Shown: one piece after another, positions 17,866-26,406 of the stretch
Layout: each line of letters starts with the position of its first letter
Numbering within the stretch: position 1 is the stretch's first letter
Origin: GCA-020356105 sp041602815
GTDB lineage: Bacteria > Pseudomonadota > Alphaproteobacteria > UBA8366 > JADFVY01
Length of the DNA: 38,131 nt
Direction of reading: 5' to 3'
NCBI GenBank assembly: GCA_041602815.1
Contig: JBFIFO010000016.1
Span: 1-38,131 of the forward strand
The notes under the pieces: generated by a model
Told to the model about the DNA's origin: nothing
Seen by the model: the letters and a program-made list of their open reading frames with translations, nothing else
Databases searched by the model: none
Program-made: the position numbers and the translations under genes

Positions 17866-19226
17866 CGAACCGATCCCCTGCCGGTGGCCGCGGCGACCAG
17901 ACGCTCGCGCAGGCCTGTATCCTCGATCGGCTCGAGCAGCATGCCGTCGACGGCAGGAATGAGGTCGGTGACGACGACAATGTCCCCCTCGGCGAGGCCC
18001 TTGTCGATCACGACGAAGCCCGACTGACGTACGCCAACCGTGACCGGCCGGCGCTGCAGCCGCCTGTCGTCGCCGACCACATAGACCATGCCGTCATGGA
18101 GCGCCGTCCGCGGCACCACGAGACTGTCCGGCACCGGTCTGCCCTGCAGCTCTACCTCGACGAACATGTTCTTGGCCAGCGGCGGCCTGCGGCCGACCTC
18201 GACCAGCTTGTAGGGCTCGTCCACCGCCACGACGATGCCGACGGTGCGGGTGCTGGGGTCGACCGATTCCCGCATGCGCGCAAATCGGGCCGGCCATGAC
18301 GCCTCGAAGTCCCCGGCGCTGAGTCGCACAGTGGCCGTGAGGCCAAGCCGTTCGAAGATATTGCTGAGATTCTCGGCACCGACGTCCTGCAGATCGATGC
18401 GCGATCCGGCCACAAGCGGCCGCACCCGATCGAGCGGGATCTGTGCCGCGACCTCCGCCAGGTCCACTCCGTCGAGCACGGCCAGAATCTGCCCCGCGCC
18501 CGCGAACTGGCGCTCCTCGACATTGACCGCCGCCACCCGCCCTTCGAACGGCGTGACGATTTCAGTGCGTTCGAGATTGCGTTCCGCTTGCCGCAGTTCC
18601 GACTGATAGAGCGCAAGATTGGCGGTCAGAACCTCTCGCTCCGCCGGGATCAGGGCCAATGCGCTGCGCTGGCTCTGCACCGCCTGACGCAGCGACAGAA
18701 CGGTGCGTTCGGCCTCGTCGACCGCCGCCTGGGAAATGCTGCCGCGCGCGACAAGGGTTTGCTTGCGCGCCAGATCCGTCTCCGCAAGGGCCAGCCCGCG
18801 CTGCTCAATTTCCAGTGAACGCTTCGTGTTCGCCTCGCGGACCGCGAGTTCGGCGATCTCGGCCTCGGCGCCGCGGATCCTCGATCGCGCGCTTTCCAGG
18901 GCAAGCTCGTAGTCCGTTGGATCGATGCGCAGAATCACCTCGCCGGACGCCAGTAGTTCGCCCGGCTCGAGGCGCGGGTGTTTTTCGATGATGCGGCCGC
19001 CGACCTCGGCCACCGCCTCCCAGATCCGGCCAGGCTGCACCTGGCCGTACCCCAGAGTGCGCGGCACGAAATCCACGGCGGGTACCGCGATCACGCGGAC
19101 GGGCCGGACGATTTCGTCGGGAGGAACCTGTGCGGGAGGCTCGCCGCTGCGGGCGAACCACACGAGAACAGCGATGCCAACCAGAACGGGCGGAAGAATC
19201 AATAACTTCCGCCCCAGTCCGCCCAT
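17862..19226 (-). CDS. RND efflux periplasmic adaptor (membrane fusion protein)
   Basis: The protein has 454 residues. It has an N-terminal anchor (about 5-24, LLILPPVLVGIAVLVWF), a split lipoyl domain (VAEVGGRIIEKHPRLEPGELL, later TPFEGRVAAVNVEERQF), a long alpha-helical hairpin of heptad character between them, then beta-barrel and membrane-proximal domains. It links the RND permease encoded downstream to an outer-membrane channel. Two ATGs lie six bases apart. I prefer 19226 because AGGA sits six bases before it, whereas 19232 would have no spacing from that ribosome-binding site. The gene lies 31 bases downstream of the SPOR lipoprotein gene on the same strand. Confidence 0.92.
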   Translation of the reverse strand: MGGLGRKLLILPPVLVGIAVLVWFARSGEPPAQVPPDEIVRPVRVIAVPAVDFVPRTLGYGQVQPGRIWEAVAEVGGRIIEKHPRLEPGELLASGEVILRIDPTDYELALESARSRIRGAEAEIAELAVREANTKRSLEIEQRGLALAETDLARKQTLVARGSISQAAVDEAERTVLSLRQAVQSQRSALALIPAEREVLTANLALYQSELRQAERNLERTEIVTPFEGRVAAVNVEERQFAGAGQILAVLDGVDLAEVAAQIPLDRVRPLVAGSRIDLQDVGAENLSNIFERLGLTATVRLSAGDFEASWPARFARMRESVDPSTRTVGIVVAVDEPYKLVEVGRRPPLAKNMFVEVELQGRPVPDSLVVPRTALHDGMVYVVGDDRRLQRRPVTVGVRQSGFVVIDKGLAEGDIVVVTDLIPAVDGMLLEPIEDTGLRERLVAAATGRGSVR

Positions 19227-19257
19227 GTCCATTCCTACAAGGCCGTCGCGCGGCCCC

Positions 19258-20268
19258 CTATTTGTTGGAAACCAAGCATTCCATCCCGCGCGCCTTCAAT
19301 TTGCTGCACAGCGACTGTGCAACGCTGCCGCTTTCCAGCCGCTCGGTCGCGAGGCGGAACAAGGTGCCCTGGCCCCGGAACCTAACCGGCGAGATGACCG
19401 GATTCAACCCGCCCAACAGGTCGTCATTGGCCTCCATATAGATCCGCCAGCCACGCTCCGCGTTTTCCTCCGAACTGAACGCTCCCAGCACGACGCGCGG
19501 CCCGCTACCCGTTTCCGGCCCGAGCGGCTTGACCGGCGGCGGTGCCGCTTGCGTCGGCTCGGGAGGAGGCGGCGGCGGCGGTGGAGGCGGCGGCGGGGGC
19601 GGTGCCGCGACCGCGACCGGTTCGCCGCCAAGCGCAACACGGCTGAACGACAGCAGGTTGCGCACGACGGTCCCGTCATTCGCCGGATCGTCGATCCGCA
19701 TCACCACGAAGTAACCGATGCGCGGCGCATAAAAGAATTCGATCTCGCTCGGCTTGTAGCGGCCGCAGACGACCTTGTACGTGTCGAAGCTGCCCGCCGG
19801 CACTTCCATCCGCTCGGTGCCGGCGACATTGCATGACCAGTTGTACTGCCAGCTTTGCGGCTGCTGTCGCACGCCATCCTTGGCCGTCCAGTTCTCAACG
19901 TTCGAGGTATAGGTCAGCAAATTGCCTCTCTTCAGCGGAAACAGCGACCCTTTGATATCGCTGAATTGGCGGCGACCGCCGCCCTTGCCGACGAATTTCC
20001 ATTCCAGAGCCGGCATCAGCGGATCGTGCCCGGTGACATGTTCGTCGCCACGGTCGCTGCGCCAGTAGACACGGTCCCCCTCGATCGAGACGACCGTCCA
20101 TGTTTCCTGCGGATTGTCGAAGGTGAAAGAGTCGCCGACCATGTAGCGGCCGGGTGCTTCTATGCCATATCCCTCTTGATCGCCCGTCGATCGGTCGGAG
20201 GTGCATCCGGCGACGAGCAGGGCACCGAACAGCGCGCCTGCAAAACCCGACCACCGACTCATGCGCAT
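19258..20268 (-). CDS. Lipoprotein with unassigned periplasmic domain, poly-proline linker and C-terminal SPOR-like domain
   Basis: The protein has 336 residues. The signal peptide ends in the lipobox LVAGC (Cys22). Residues about 38-210 form a domain I cannot name, with W69, W143 and a cysteine pair Cys146/Cys168. The same pattern with identical spacing occurs in the lipoprotein at 27625-28593. A run of 14 prolines (223-236) then leads to a SPOR-like domain (about 256-334, starting RVVLGAFSSEENAERGW). SPOR domains bind denuded peptidoglycan glycan strands at division sites, so the protein probably bridges outer membrane and wall. Two in-frame ATGs (20268 and 20262) are possible; GGAGG lies upstream of both. 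It lies 31 bases before the efflux adaptor and may be co-transcribed with it. Confidence 0.82.
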   Translation of the reverse strand: MRMSRWSGFAGALFGALLVAGCTSDRSTGDQEGYGIEAPGRYMVGDSFTFDNPQETWTVVSIEGDRVYWRSDRGDEHVTGHDPLMPALEWKFVGKGGGRRQFSDIKGSLFPLKRGNLLTYTSNVENWTAKDGVRQQPQSWQYNWSCNVAGTERMEVPAGSFDTYKVVCGRYKPSEIEFFYAPRIGYFVVMRIDDPANDGTVVRNLLSFSRVALGGEPVAVAAPPPPPPPPPPPPPPEPTQAAPPPVKPLGPETGSGPRVVLGAFSSEENAERGWRIYMEANDDLLGGLNPVISPVRFRGQGTLFRLATERLESGSVAQSLCSKLKARGMECLVSNK

Positions 20269-20504
20269 CGTCCTCCAGACTCAGGCCGTCGCCGTCGCGC
20301 AGCCGACCATACGGTTGCCAACATATCTTGTGGCTACGCCGTGCGCAACCGCAAGACCTTGACAGTTCCGCCCGCGTCGCCGGTTTCGTGGCAACACCGG
20401 TCTTCCTGGATCGATTCAATAACGGAATAGGCCTTACGGTATGGTTAACGCAAGGCTGATGTGCGCATTTTCCGCCGCAGTCACGACGGCAGGCGTGTTG
20501 GACG
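20269..20504. promoter_or_regulatory. Intergenic region upstream of the SPOR lipoprotein and downstream of the first ABC operon
   Basis: Both flanking genes lie on the minus strand, so this stretch should hold the end of the LIV operon transcript and the lipoprotein promoter. I see GGAGG next to the lipoprotein start and, on the minus strand, CGTTAACCAT (20441-20450), which contains the CtrA half-site TTAACCAT. A single half-site proves little. No strong terminator hairpin with a T-run was found. Confidence 0.35.
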
Positions 20505-21389
20505 CTAACCGCCGAGAAACAGCTTCCCGACCTCCGGATCCTTGAGCAGTTCGTTCCCCGGACCGGCCATCGCTGTGGTGCCAGCGACGAGGACGTAGCC
20601 GATATCGGCGAACTCCAGCCCTTTCTTGGCATTCTGCTCGACCATGATGATGGTTTTGCCATCGACGTGCTGAAGATCATCAAGAATGTCGAAAACCATG
20701 TCGATGAATCGCGGCTCCAGCCCGATCGACGGCTCATCGACCAGAAGAACCTCCGGATTCATCACCAGCGCGCGTGAAATTTCGAGGAGGCGCCGCTCGC
20801 CGCCGGACAGCACACGGGCCGGATGTTTGCGCCGCTCGGCAAGGCGCGTGTATTTGTCGAATACCCGTTCCGCCGCCGCCTTTGCCTGTTTCGGGCTGTT
20901 CATCAGGTAGCCGCCCATCCACAGATTTTCCTCGACGGTCATACCCGGAAAGACCGACTTATCCTGCAGGATGTACGCGATCCCGGCACGTCGCAGCTTG
21001 TCCTTGGAACTCAGGGCCGTGACATCCGTCTGTTTGCCCTTTTCCCCGACCAGAATGCGGCCGTCGAAAATGCGGGTAAACCCGAAGATAGAATGCAGGA
21101 TCGTCGACTTGCCGGCGCCATTCGGTCCGATCAGGCACAGCGACTGACCTTTAGCCACCTGCAGGTTGAAATTGTGCAGAATCTCCATCTTGCCGTAGCC
21201 GGCCCGCAGATTCTCGATCGTGACATAGGGTTCGTTGTTGGCGAGCTGCGCGATACGCTCAGGCCGCACACCTTCCTTTGCAAGCGCCGCCGCCTGGCGG
21301 TTTACGTCCTCGACCGATATCACCGTGTCGACGGAACCTTGGTGATATCCGGTTGCGCCCGCGGTCTTTTCTTTGTCCGGCCCCGCCAT
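20505..21389 (-). CDS. livF: Branched-chain amino acid-type ABC transporter ATPase, LivF-like, with N-terminal extension
   Basis: The protein has 294 residues. Walker A GPNGAGKS lies at 88-95, the signature LSGGERRLLEISRAL and Walker B VLLVDEPSIGLEP follow, and the switch region reads VEQNAKKGLEFAD. This is the LivF pattern (VEQN with a short C-terminus, ending GKLFLGG). The ATP-binding domain starts near residue 54. The preceding 50 or so residues are extra compared with the usual LivF of about 235 residues and contain a charged helix-like stretch (VEDVNRQAAALAKEGVRPERI). The start is supported by the TGATG junction with livG. It is the last gene of the operon and would power import together with LivG. 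Confidence 0.9.
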   Translation of the reverse strand: MAGPDKEKTAGATGYHQGSVDTVISVEDVNRQAAALAKEGVRPERIAQLANNEPYVTIENLRAGYGKMEILHNFNLQVAKGQSLCLIGPNGAGKSTILHSIFGFTRIFDGRILVGEKGKQTDVTALSSKDKLRRAGIAYILQDKSVFPGMTVEENLWMGGYLMNSPKQAKAAAERVFDKYTRLAERRKHPARVLSGGERRLLEISRALVMNPEVLLVDEPSIGLEPRFIDMVFDILDDLQHVDGKTIIMVEQNAKKGLEFADIGYVLVAGTTAMAGPGNELLKDPEVGKLFLGG

Positions 21390-22132
21390 CAGTGCGCCCC
21401 GAGATAGGCATCGATGACCCGCTGGTCAGTCTTGATCTCCCCGGGCTCGCCGTCTGCCAGCATCTGGCCATGGGCAAGACAGTAAATATGTTCGGCCAGA
21501 TTCATGATAACGCGCATATTGTGCTCGATAACGAACAGGGTGATCCCGAATTCCTCGTTGGCCCGCTTCAGTCGATCGATCAGCCCGTTGATCAGGGTCG
21601 GATTGATGCCGGCGGTCGGCTCGTCCAGCAACAGGACCTTCGGATCGTTCATCAAGGCCATGGCGAATTCCAGCAGCTTCTGCTGGCCAAACGACAGATC
21701 GCCCGCCAGCAGCTTGCGCTTCGCATACAGGCCGACGAATTCGAGCAGACGCTCCGCCTTGTCCATGTCCGCGCCCGAATACTTGCCGAACATGTCGCGA
21801 TAGCCCATGGCCCGGTGGGGTATCGAAATCAGCATGTTTTTCACGCAGTTCATGTTTCCGTAGATGCGCGTCTGCTGGAACGTGCGCAGCATGCCGAGGC
21901 GGGCGATCTGCGGGACCTTCAGGTCCGATATTTCGCGCCCCTGGAACTTGATCGATCCGGTATCGATGGGATGGTAGCCGACGATCGAATTGAACAGGGT
22001 CGTCTTGCCGGAACCGTTCGGGCCGATCAGACCGGTGATCTTGCCTTCCTCGACACGCATACTGATGTCCTTGTTCGCCTGCACGCCGCCGAAGGACTTC
22101 GAAACGTTGACGACTTCGATCATCGCGTCCAT
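21389..22132 (-). CDS. livG: Branched-chain amino acid-type ABC transporter ATPase, LivG-like
   Basis: The protein has 247 residues with Walker A GPNGSGKT (37-44), a short ABC signature (LSFGQQKLLEFAMAL), Walker B VLLLDEPTAGINP, and the LivG-type switch FVIEHNMRVIMNLAEH. The motif DQRVIDAYLGAH at the C-terminus is characteristic of LivG. The ATG at 22132 has AGGAGG seven bases upstream and overlaps the LivM stop as TGATG; its own stop does the same with livF. Together with LivF it forms the ATPase dimer of the importer. Confidence 0.93.
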   Translation of the reverse strand: MDAMIEVVNVSKSFGGVQANKDISMRVEEGKITGLIGPNGSGKTTLFNSIVGYHPIDTGSIKFQGREISDLKVPQIARLGMLRTFQQTRIYGNMNCVKNMLISIPHRAMGYRDMFGKYSGADMDKAERLLEFVGLYAKRKLLAGDLSFGQQKLLEFAMALMNDPKVLLLDEPTAGINPTLINGLIDRLKRANEEFGITLFVIEHNMRVIMNLAEHIYCLAHGQMLADGEPGEIKTDQRVIDAYLGAH

Positions 22133-23184
22133 CACGCCGCCTCCTCTTCGCGTGCCGCGGGAACTTCCTCGACGACGATGCCGAACTTCTCGGGCCATTT
22201 TTCCTGCACCCAGCCGAGAATTCCCTGCTGGAAGAACACGACGTTGACGACGATAAGGACACCGAGGGCCACCCACTGCCAGCCCAACAGATATGTCCAC
22301 GTCACCTCTTTGATGATGTGGAAGACGGTGGCGCCGATGACCGGCCCCCATAGCGTTCCCTTGCCGCCAAGGAGCGACATCACGACCATGAAGATGCCGA
22401 ACGTGATCGTCGGGAAAGCCACCTCCGAAGGTTCGACAAAGCCGGTCATATTGCCGAACACGGCGCCGGACATGCCGAGGAAGAACGCGGAGACCGACCA
22501 GGCGAGGACCTTGTGTCGCGTCGTATGGACGCCCATTGCCTCGGCTTTTTCCTCGTCGTCGCGGATCGCGTTGATCGCGAGGCCGAAGCGGGTCGAATAA
22601 AGCCATCGCGCGCACAGGAACGTCATGATCGCAAGGACGAACAGGATGGCGTAGAAAACGAGTGATTTTTCGTCCGGATAGCCCGGGTAGACGGGCATCG
22701 CGATCCCGCTGCCGCCGCCGACCCACTCCCACGTGGCGAACAGCTCCCGCGCCGACAACGCAATGCCAAGAGTGCCGATGGCGAAATACGGACCGCGCAG
22801 GCCGAACACCACCCAGCCGATGATGACGGCCAGGATCACGCATCCGATGGCGGCGAACACCAGTCCCAACCCCAGGCCGTAGAAGTAATCGCCGTAATCG
22901 AGGACAAGCTGTTCGCCGCCGCGGGCCGAGGTGTAGGTTGCGACATCCGTGAACAGGCCCACCTGGGTAACCGCGGAGATATACATGCCCGCGCCGAAGA
23001 AGAAGATGTTGCCAAGCGAATTGTAGCCCATCTGCCCACCGACGATGTCCCAGGTCAGCGCGAACAGGATCATCATCCACAGGATGGCGATCTGGGTCGT
23101 ATAGCCCTCGAACACGAATGGCGCGGCAATCCCTGCGATCAGGATCGCACCATAGAGGAGCCCGGAGTTGCGTGCTGTTGCCAT
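22132..23184 (-). CDS. livM: Branched-chain amino acid-type ABC transporter permease, LivM-like
   Basis: The protein has 350 residues, strongly hydrophobic with about nine to ten membrane segments. It contains the LivM signatures YFAIGTLGIALSARELF, the cytoplasmic coupling region STRFGLAINAIRDDEEKAEAMGV, and SLLGGKGTLWGPVIGA. A loop rich in charged and aromatic residues after the second helix pair (around residues 80-105) is longer than in many LivM proteins. It forms the translocation channel with LivH. The ATG lies three bases after the livH stop. Confidence 0.92.
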   Translation of the reverse strand: MATARNSGLLYGAILIAGIAAPFVFEGYTTQIAILWMMILFALTWDIVGGQMGYNSLGNIFFFGAGMYISAVTQVGLFTDVATYTSARGGEQLVLDYGDYFYGLGLGLVFAAIGCVILAVIIGWVVFGLRGPYFAIGTLGIALSARELFATWEWVGGGSGIAMPVYPGYPDEKSLVFYAILFVLAIMTFLCARWLYSTRFGLAINAIRDDEEKAEAMGVHTTRHKVLAWSVSAFFLGMSGAVFGNMTGFVEPSEVAFPTITFGIFMVVMSLLGGKGTLWGPVIGATVFHIIKEVTWTYLLGWQWVALGVLIVVNVVFFQQGILGWVQEKWPEKFGIVVEEVPAAREEEAA

Positions 23185-23187
23185 GGC

Positions 23188-24090
23188 TTACTGGACCACC
23201 TGGCGGTGACGGGCGTACTGAAGCATGCGCGCGACGAGAACGATCACCAGCAGGCCCACCACGGTGGCCTGCTGGAATTGCAGCCCGAGGACGAATCCGG
23301 AATACTGTTCCGCCATGCCGAGCCCCAGACCCGTAATGATCACGCCCGGCAGGTTACCGAGACCCGCTGCGGTAACAATCACGAACGCGCGGATCGAATG
23401 CACGACGCCGTAATAGGGCTGGATCACCCAGATCATCGCAACCAACACGCCCGCAGCCCCGCAGATCGCCGCGTTGAGCGCATAGGTGAAGGCATAGACA
23501 CGTTCCGTGTCGATCCCCATCACCTTGGCGGCTCGCGCATCCTGGGCCGTCGCCCGGATCGCCTGACCCATGCGACTCTTCTTCATGAAGACCACAACCG
23601 CGGCGGCGAGCGCGATGCAGAGGACGAACGAGACGAACTTGATCTCCGCGATGGTCACCAGCCCGCCGAAGAAGGACAGCGTTGTGAAGCCGGACTCGGC
23701 GGTCCGGACCTCCGGCCCGTAGGCCAGGTTCAATGCCTGCTGCACGACCAGCGCGATGCCGAACGTGGCAAGCAGCGACGTGAACAGATCGCGCGTGACG
23801 ACCCACCGAATGATCGTTACGTACAGGACCCAACCGAACCCGAACATCAGGGCGATGATCAGGGGCAGGGCGAAGATCGGATGCAGGCCCAACGTTCCCA
23901 GATGCCAAGCGAAATATCCGCCCATGATGACGAACTCGCCCTGGGCCAGGTTCTTGACGTTCATCACGCCCCAGACGAGCGCCAGACCATACGCCGCGAG
24001 TACGAAGACCGCGCCAATGAACAGGCCGTCCAGCAGCAACTGCACGTTAAGAACGGGCGCCAGCACCAATAAATCGATGTTGCTGAGCAT
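23188..24090 (-). CDS. livH: Branched-chain amino acid-type ABC transporter permease, LivH-like
   Basis: The protein has 300 residues with about eight hydrophobic segments. Family marks include QLLLDGLFIGAVFVLAAYGLALVWGVMN near the N-terminus (read as the LivH first helices), NLAQGEFVIMGGYFAW, and the coupling stretch KKSRMGQAIRATAQDARAAKVMGID. It pairs with LivM. The ATG is preceded closely by GGAGGGGTA. It starts 89 bases after the binding-protein gene, with a strong hairpin in between. Confidence 0.92.
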   Translation of the reverse strand: MLSNIDLLVLAPVLNVQLLLDGLFIGAVFVLAAYGLALVWGVMNVKNLAQGEFVIMGGYFAWHLGTLGLHPIFALPLIIALMFGFGWVLYVTIIRWVVTRDLFTSLLATFGIALVVQQALNLAYGPEVRTAESGFTTLSFFGGLVTIAEIKFVSFVLCIALAAAVVVFMKKSRMGQAIRATAQDARAAKVMGIDTERVYAFTYALNAAICGAAGVLVAMIWVIQPYYGVVHSIRAFVIVTAAGLGNLPGVIITGLGLGMAEQYSGFVLGLQFQQATVVGLLVIVLVARMLQYARHRQVVQ

Positions 24091-24132
24091 TACCCCTCCG
24101 ACTTTTCAGCTGAAACGGACGCGTGCCCGTTT

Positions 24133-24157
24133 GCCCCCGCCCTTAATTGGCGGGGGC
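24133..24157. terminator. Hairpin between the binding-protein and permease genes
   Basis: GCCCCCGCC (24133-24141) and GGCGGGGGC (24149-24157) form a perfect 9-bp stem with a 7-nt loop. No T-run follows on the minus strand. In binding-protein-first ABC operons such hairpins often protect the 3' end of the binding-protein message or allow only partial read-through, giving more binding protein than permease. That role is inferred here. Confidence 0.65.
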
Positions 24158-24179
24158 TAGACCGGGCTACGACGCTGCC

Positions 24180-25436
24180 TCAGTAGTTCGCCATGCGCGG
24201 CCACTGGACCGCGTGCGATGCCCATTTGGACGGCGCCACGACGTTGTATTCGCCATTCTGGATCTGCCGCAGCACCATCGGCTTGGCGATATTGTTGCCC
24301 TCCGGCGCGAATTTGATGGCACCGTAGAAGGTCATCATGTCCGTCGCAGCAATCGCATCGCGCAGCTTCTCCGTATCGAAGGAATTGGCGCGCTCGAACG
24401 CGTCCTTCCACACCAGCACCGCGGCCGAGGCCTGGGCCGACTGGTAGGGGACGGTCGAGTAGCCCTCGAACGTCTCCTTGAACAGCTTGTCGTAATCGGC
24501 TGCGGAGCCGAAATACTTGTCGCTGTAGCTGAGCGTCTCGGCCCATTGAGTCGGGCAGAGATAGCCGTCTGCCGCCGCGCCGAACTGATCTGTGACTTTA
24601 GCGCCCTCGCAATGGGTCATCGCGATCATGGGTACGTCGACCTGCAGTTCCTTGATCTGCCGCGCCGCAGTGACCGCGCCCTTGTTATGGCCCGAGATCA
24701 CCAGCAGGTCCGGCTTGAGGGCCTTGACCTTCGTCAGCGAGGCGGAAATGTCCGAAAGGTCGGGCGGCATTCTGTCGTCGAGGACAGTCTGCATGCCGAA
24801 TTTCTTCATATCGTCGACCACGCCGGCTCGGACGTCGAGCGAGAAAGCGTCATTCTCGAATATCATCGCCACCCGGAGATCGGAAGGTTTCTTGCCGTTC
24901 TTCTCGGCAATCTCGGCCGCAAGCGAGATCGCACTGGCCAGATACTGCTCGGAGGTCGACAGCACCGCGAAAAGATACTTGTAGCCCTTGTTGAACAACG
25001 CCCGCGACGCGCCTTCCGCCTCGACCATGGGGATCTTGTATTTCTCGGTCACCGGCGCAGCGGCGATGGTCGTCGGAGAGCTGTACGGACCTAGGATGTA
25101 CTGGACGCCGTCCTGCTTGATCAGACGCTCCAGCAGCTGCGCGGTACGGGCCGGCGTCGACTCATCGTCGTAATACTGGACCGCCAGCTTGTAAGATTTG
25201 CCGCCGACCTTGACGCCACCCATTTCGTTGATCCGCTTGACCGCCAGATCGTATCCGTTCTGGCTGTCGACACCGTTGGACGAATACTTGCCGGTCAGCG
25301 AGATCGCCGAACCGAGGATGATCGTGTCGCCCTCGACCTTGGCCTGCGTTGCGGTAGCCGCCAGCAGGCCCGCCGCCGCCAAGCCTGTGATGGCGAGCGC
25401 CCCGCGCCGGGCATATTTGTGGATGTCGAACACCAT
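24180..25436 (-). CDS. ABC transporter substrate-binding protein, branched-chain amino acid/amide type (Peripla_BP_6)
   Basis: The protein has 418 residues from the ATG at 25436, which has GGGAGGAAG immediately upstream. The signal peptide occupies residues 1-32, ending TATQA before KVEG. The mature protein shows the type I periplasmic binding fold: LGSAISLTGKYSS..., then QNGYDLAVKRINEMGG, YYDDESTPARTAQLLERLI, and GPYSSPTTIAAAPVTEKYKIP. It is the first gene of the operon. The substrate is unknown. The divergent enoyl-CoA hydratase and acyl-CoA dehydrogenase suggest a branched-chain or aromatic acid that is broken down as a CoA ester. Confidence 0.92.
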   Translation of the reverse strand: MVFDIHKYARRGALAITGLAAAGLLAATATQAKVEGDTIILGSAISLTGKYSSNGVDSQNGYDLAVKRINEMGGVKVGGKSYKLAVQYYDDESTPARTAQLLERLIKQDGVQYILGPYSSPTTIAAAPVTEKYKIPMVEAEGASRALFNKGYKYLFAVLSTSEQYLASAISLAAEIAEKNGKKPSDLRVAMIFENDAFSLDVRAGVVDDMKKFGMQTVLDDRMPPDLSDISASLTKVKALKPDLLVISGHNKGAVTAARQIKELQVDVPMIAMTHCEGAKVTDQFGAAADGYLCPTQWAETLSYSDKYFGSAADYDKLFKETFEGYSTVPYQSAQASAAVLVWKDAFERANSFDTEKLRDAIAATDMMTFYGAIKFAPEGNNIAKPMVLRQIQNGEYNVVAPSKWASHAVQWPRMANY

Positions 25437-25453
25437 TGCTTCCTCCCGTTGGC

Positions 25454-25469
25454 GCCCGGTAGTCCGGGC
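25454..25469. promoter_or_regulatory. Small hairpin in the presumed leader of the binding-protein gene
   Basis: GCCCGG and CCGGGC form a 6-bp stem with a TAGT loop, lying 18 bases before the binding-protein start and just before its ribosome-binding site. It may influence translation or mRNA stability. It is short enough to be incidental in GC-rich DNA. Confidence 0.3.
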
Positions 25470-25594
25470 CATTGGTTTTCGCATCGCCTTCGCGATAGGT
25501 TCGCTAAACTATGGGAGATTGACCGATTTGGCCACCCCTTTCAATGGGCACAAAGCGCTGAATTTCAAACACAACCGAACACGAATGGAATAAC

Positions 25595-26395
25595 ATGCCG
25601 ACACGTCGCGACTATGAAACCCTCGATATCGCACGGCCCGCGCCGCATCTGCTGGTTCTGACGTTCAACCGACCGCAGGCAGCCAACGCCTTCAACACCC
25701 GCATGGGTGAGGAGTTGCGGGAATTCTGGACGTCGCTCATCGAAGATGCCGAAGATTTGCGCTGCATCGTCGTTACGGGGTCCGGCGACACGGCGTTCTG
25801 CGCCGGAGCCGACCTCAAGGAGCGGCGCGAAATGCCGGATGATGCGTGGCGCCGGCAACACGTGATCTTCGAAGAAGCGTTCTACGCCATGATGGACTGC
25901 CCCATCCCCGTCATCGCCGCCGTCAACGGCGCCGCCTTCGGTGGCGGCTTCGAGGTCGTCCTCGCCGCGGACTTCGCCTATGCCGCCGACGACGCGCGGT
26001 TTGCCCTGACGGAGACCACGCTCGGGATCATCCCCGGCGTCGGCGGTACGCAGAACCTGCCGCGTGCCTGCGGCGTGCGCCGGGCCAAGGAGATCATCAT
26101 GACCGGCGCACCGTTCGGGGCGGCGGAAGCGTTGGAATGGGGCATCTTGAACCGGGTGGTGCCGCGGGCCGCGCTGATGGATGAAACAATCGCCGTGGCC
26201 ACGCGGATCGCCGGCAACGCCCCGATCGCGGTCCGTGCGGCGAAGCGCGCATTGACCGCCGCCACCGGCACCGACATCAAGGCGGGACTTGCCATCGAGA
26301 TCGAGTGCTACGACCGCACCGTAACCACCGACGACCGGCGCGAGGGAATGCTTGCCTTCAACGAGAAGCGACGCCCGGTCTTCCGCGGACAATAG
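25595..26395 (+). CDS. Enoyl-CoA hydratase/isomerase family protein
   Basis: The protein has 266 residues and the full crotonase fold. The oxyanion-hole segment is CAGADLKE (69-76) with the second half at NGAAFGGGFE (111-120). Both acidic residues of true hydratases are present: Glu120 in GGGFE and Glu140 in LTETTLGIIPGVGGTQ. This supports hydration of a 2-enoyl-CoA and not one of the many side reactions of the family, though substrate length and branching cannot be read. It starts divergently from the ABC importer and is followed after 11 bases by an acyl-CoA dehydrogenase gene, so the two should act in sequence on the same CoA thioester. Confidence 0.9.
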   Translation: MPTRRDYETLDIARPAPHLLVLTFNRPQAANAFNTRMGEELREFWTSLIEDAEDLRCIVVTGSGDTAFCAGADLKERREMPDDAWRRQHVIFEEAFYAMMDCPIPVIAAVNGAAFGGGFEVVLAADFAYAADDARFALTETTLGIIPGVGGTQNLPRACGVRRAKEIIMTGAPFGAAEALEWGILNRVVPRAALMDETIAVATRIAGNAPIAVRAAKRALTAATGTDIKAGLAIEIECYDRTVTTDDRREGMLAFNEKRRPVFRGQ

Positions 26396-26406
26396 GATCG
26401 GAGACA

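Noticed and set aside
19566..19610. GGC/CCG-rich simple repeat
   Set aside because: It is the coding sequence of the 14-proline linker of the SPOR lipoprotein, already described there. It could vary in length but is not an independent repeat element.
20441..20450. CtrA-like half-site TTAACCAT on the minus strand
   Set aside because: It is a single half-site without the second half or a matching promoter; such 8-mers occur by chance. Mentioned only within the intergenic entry.
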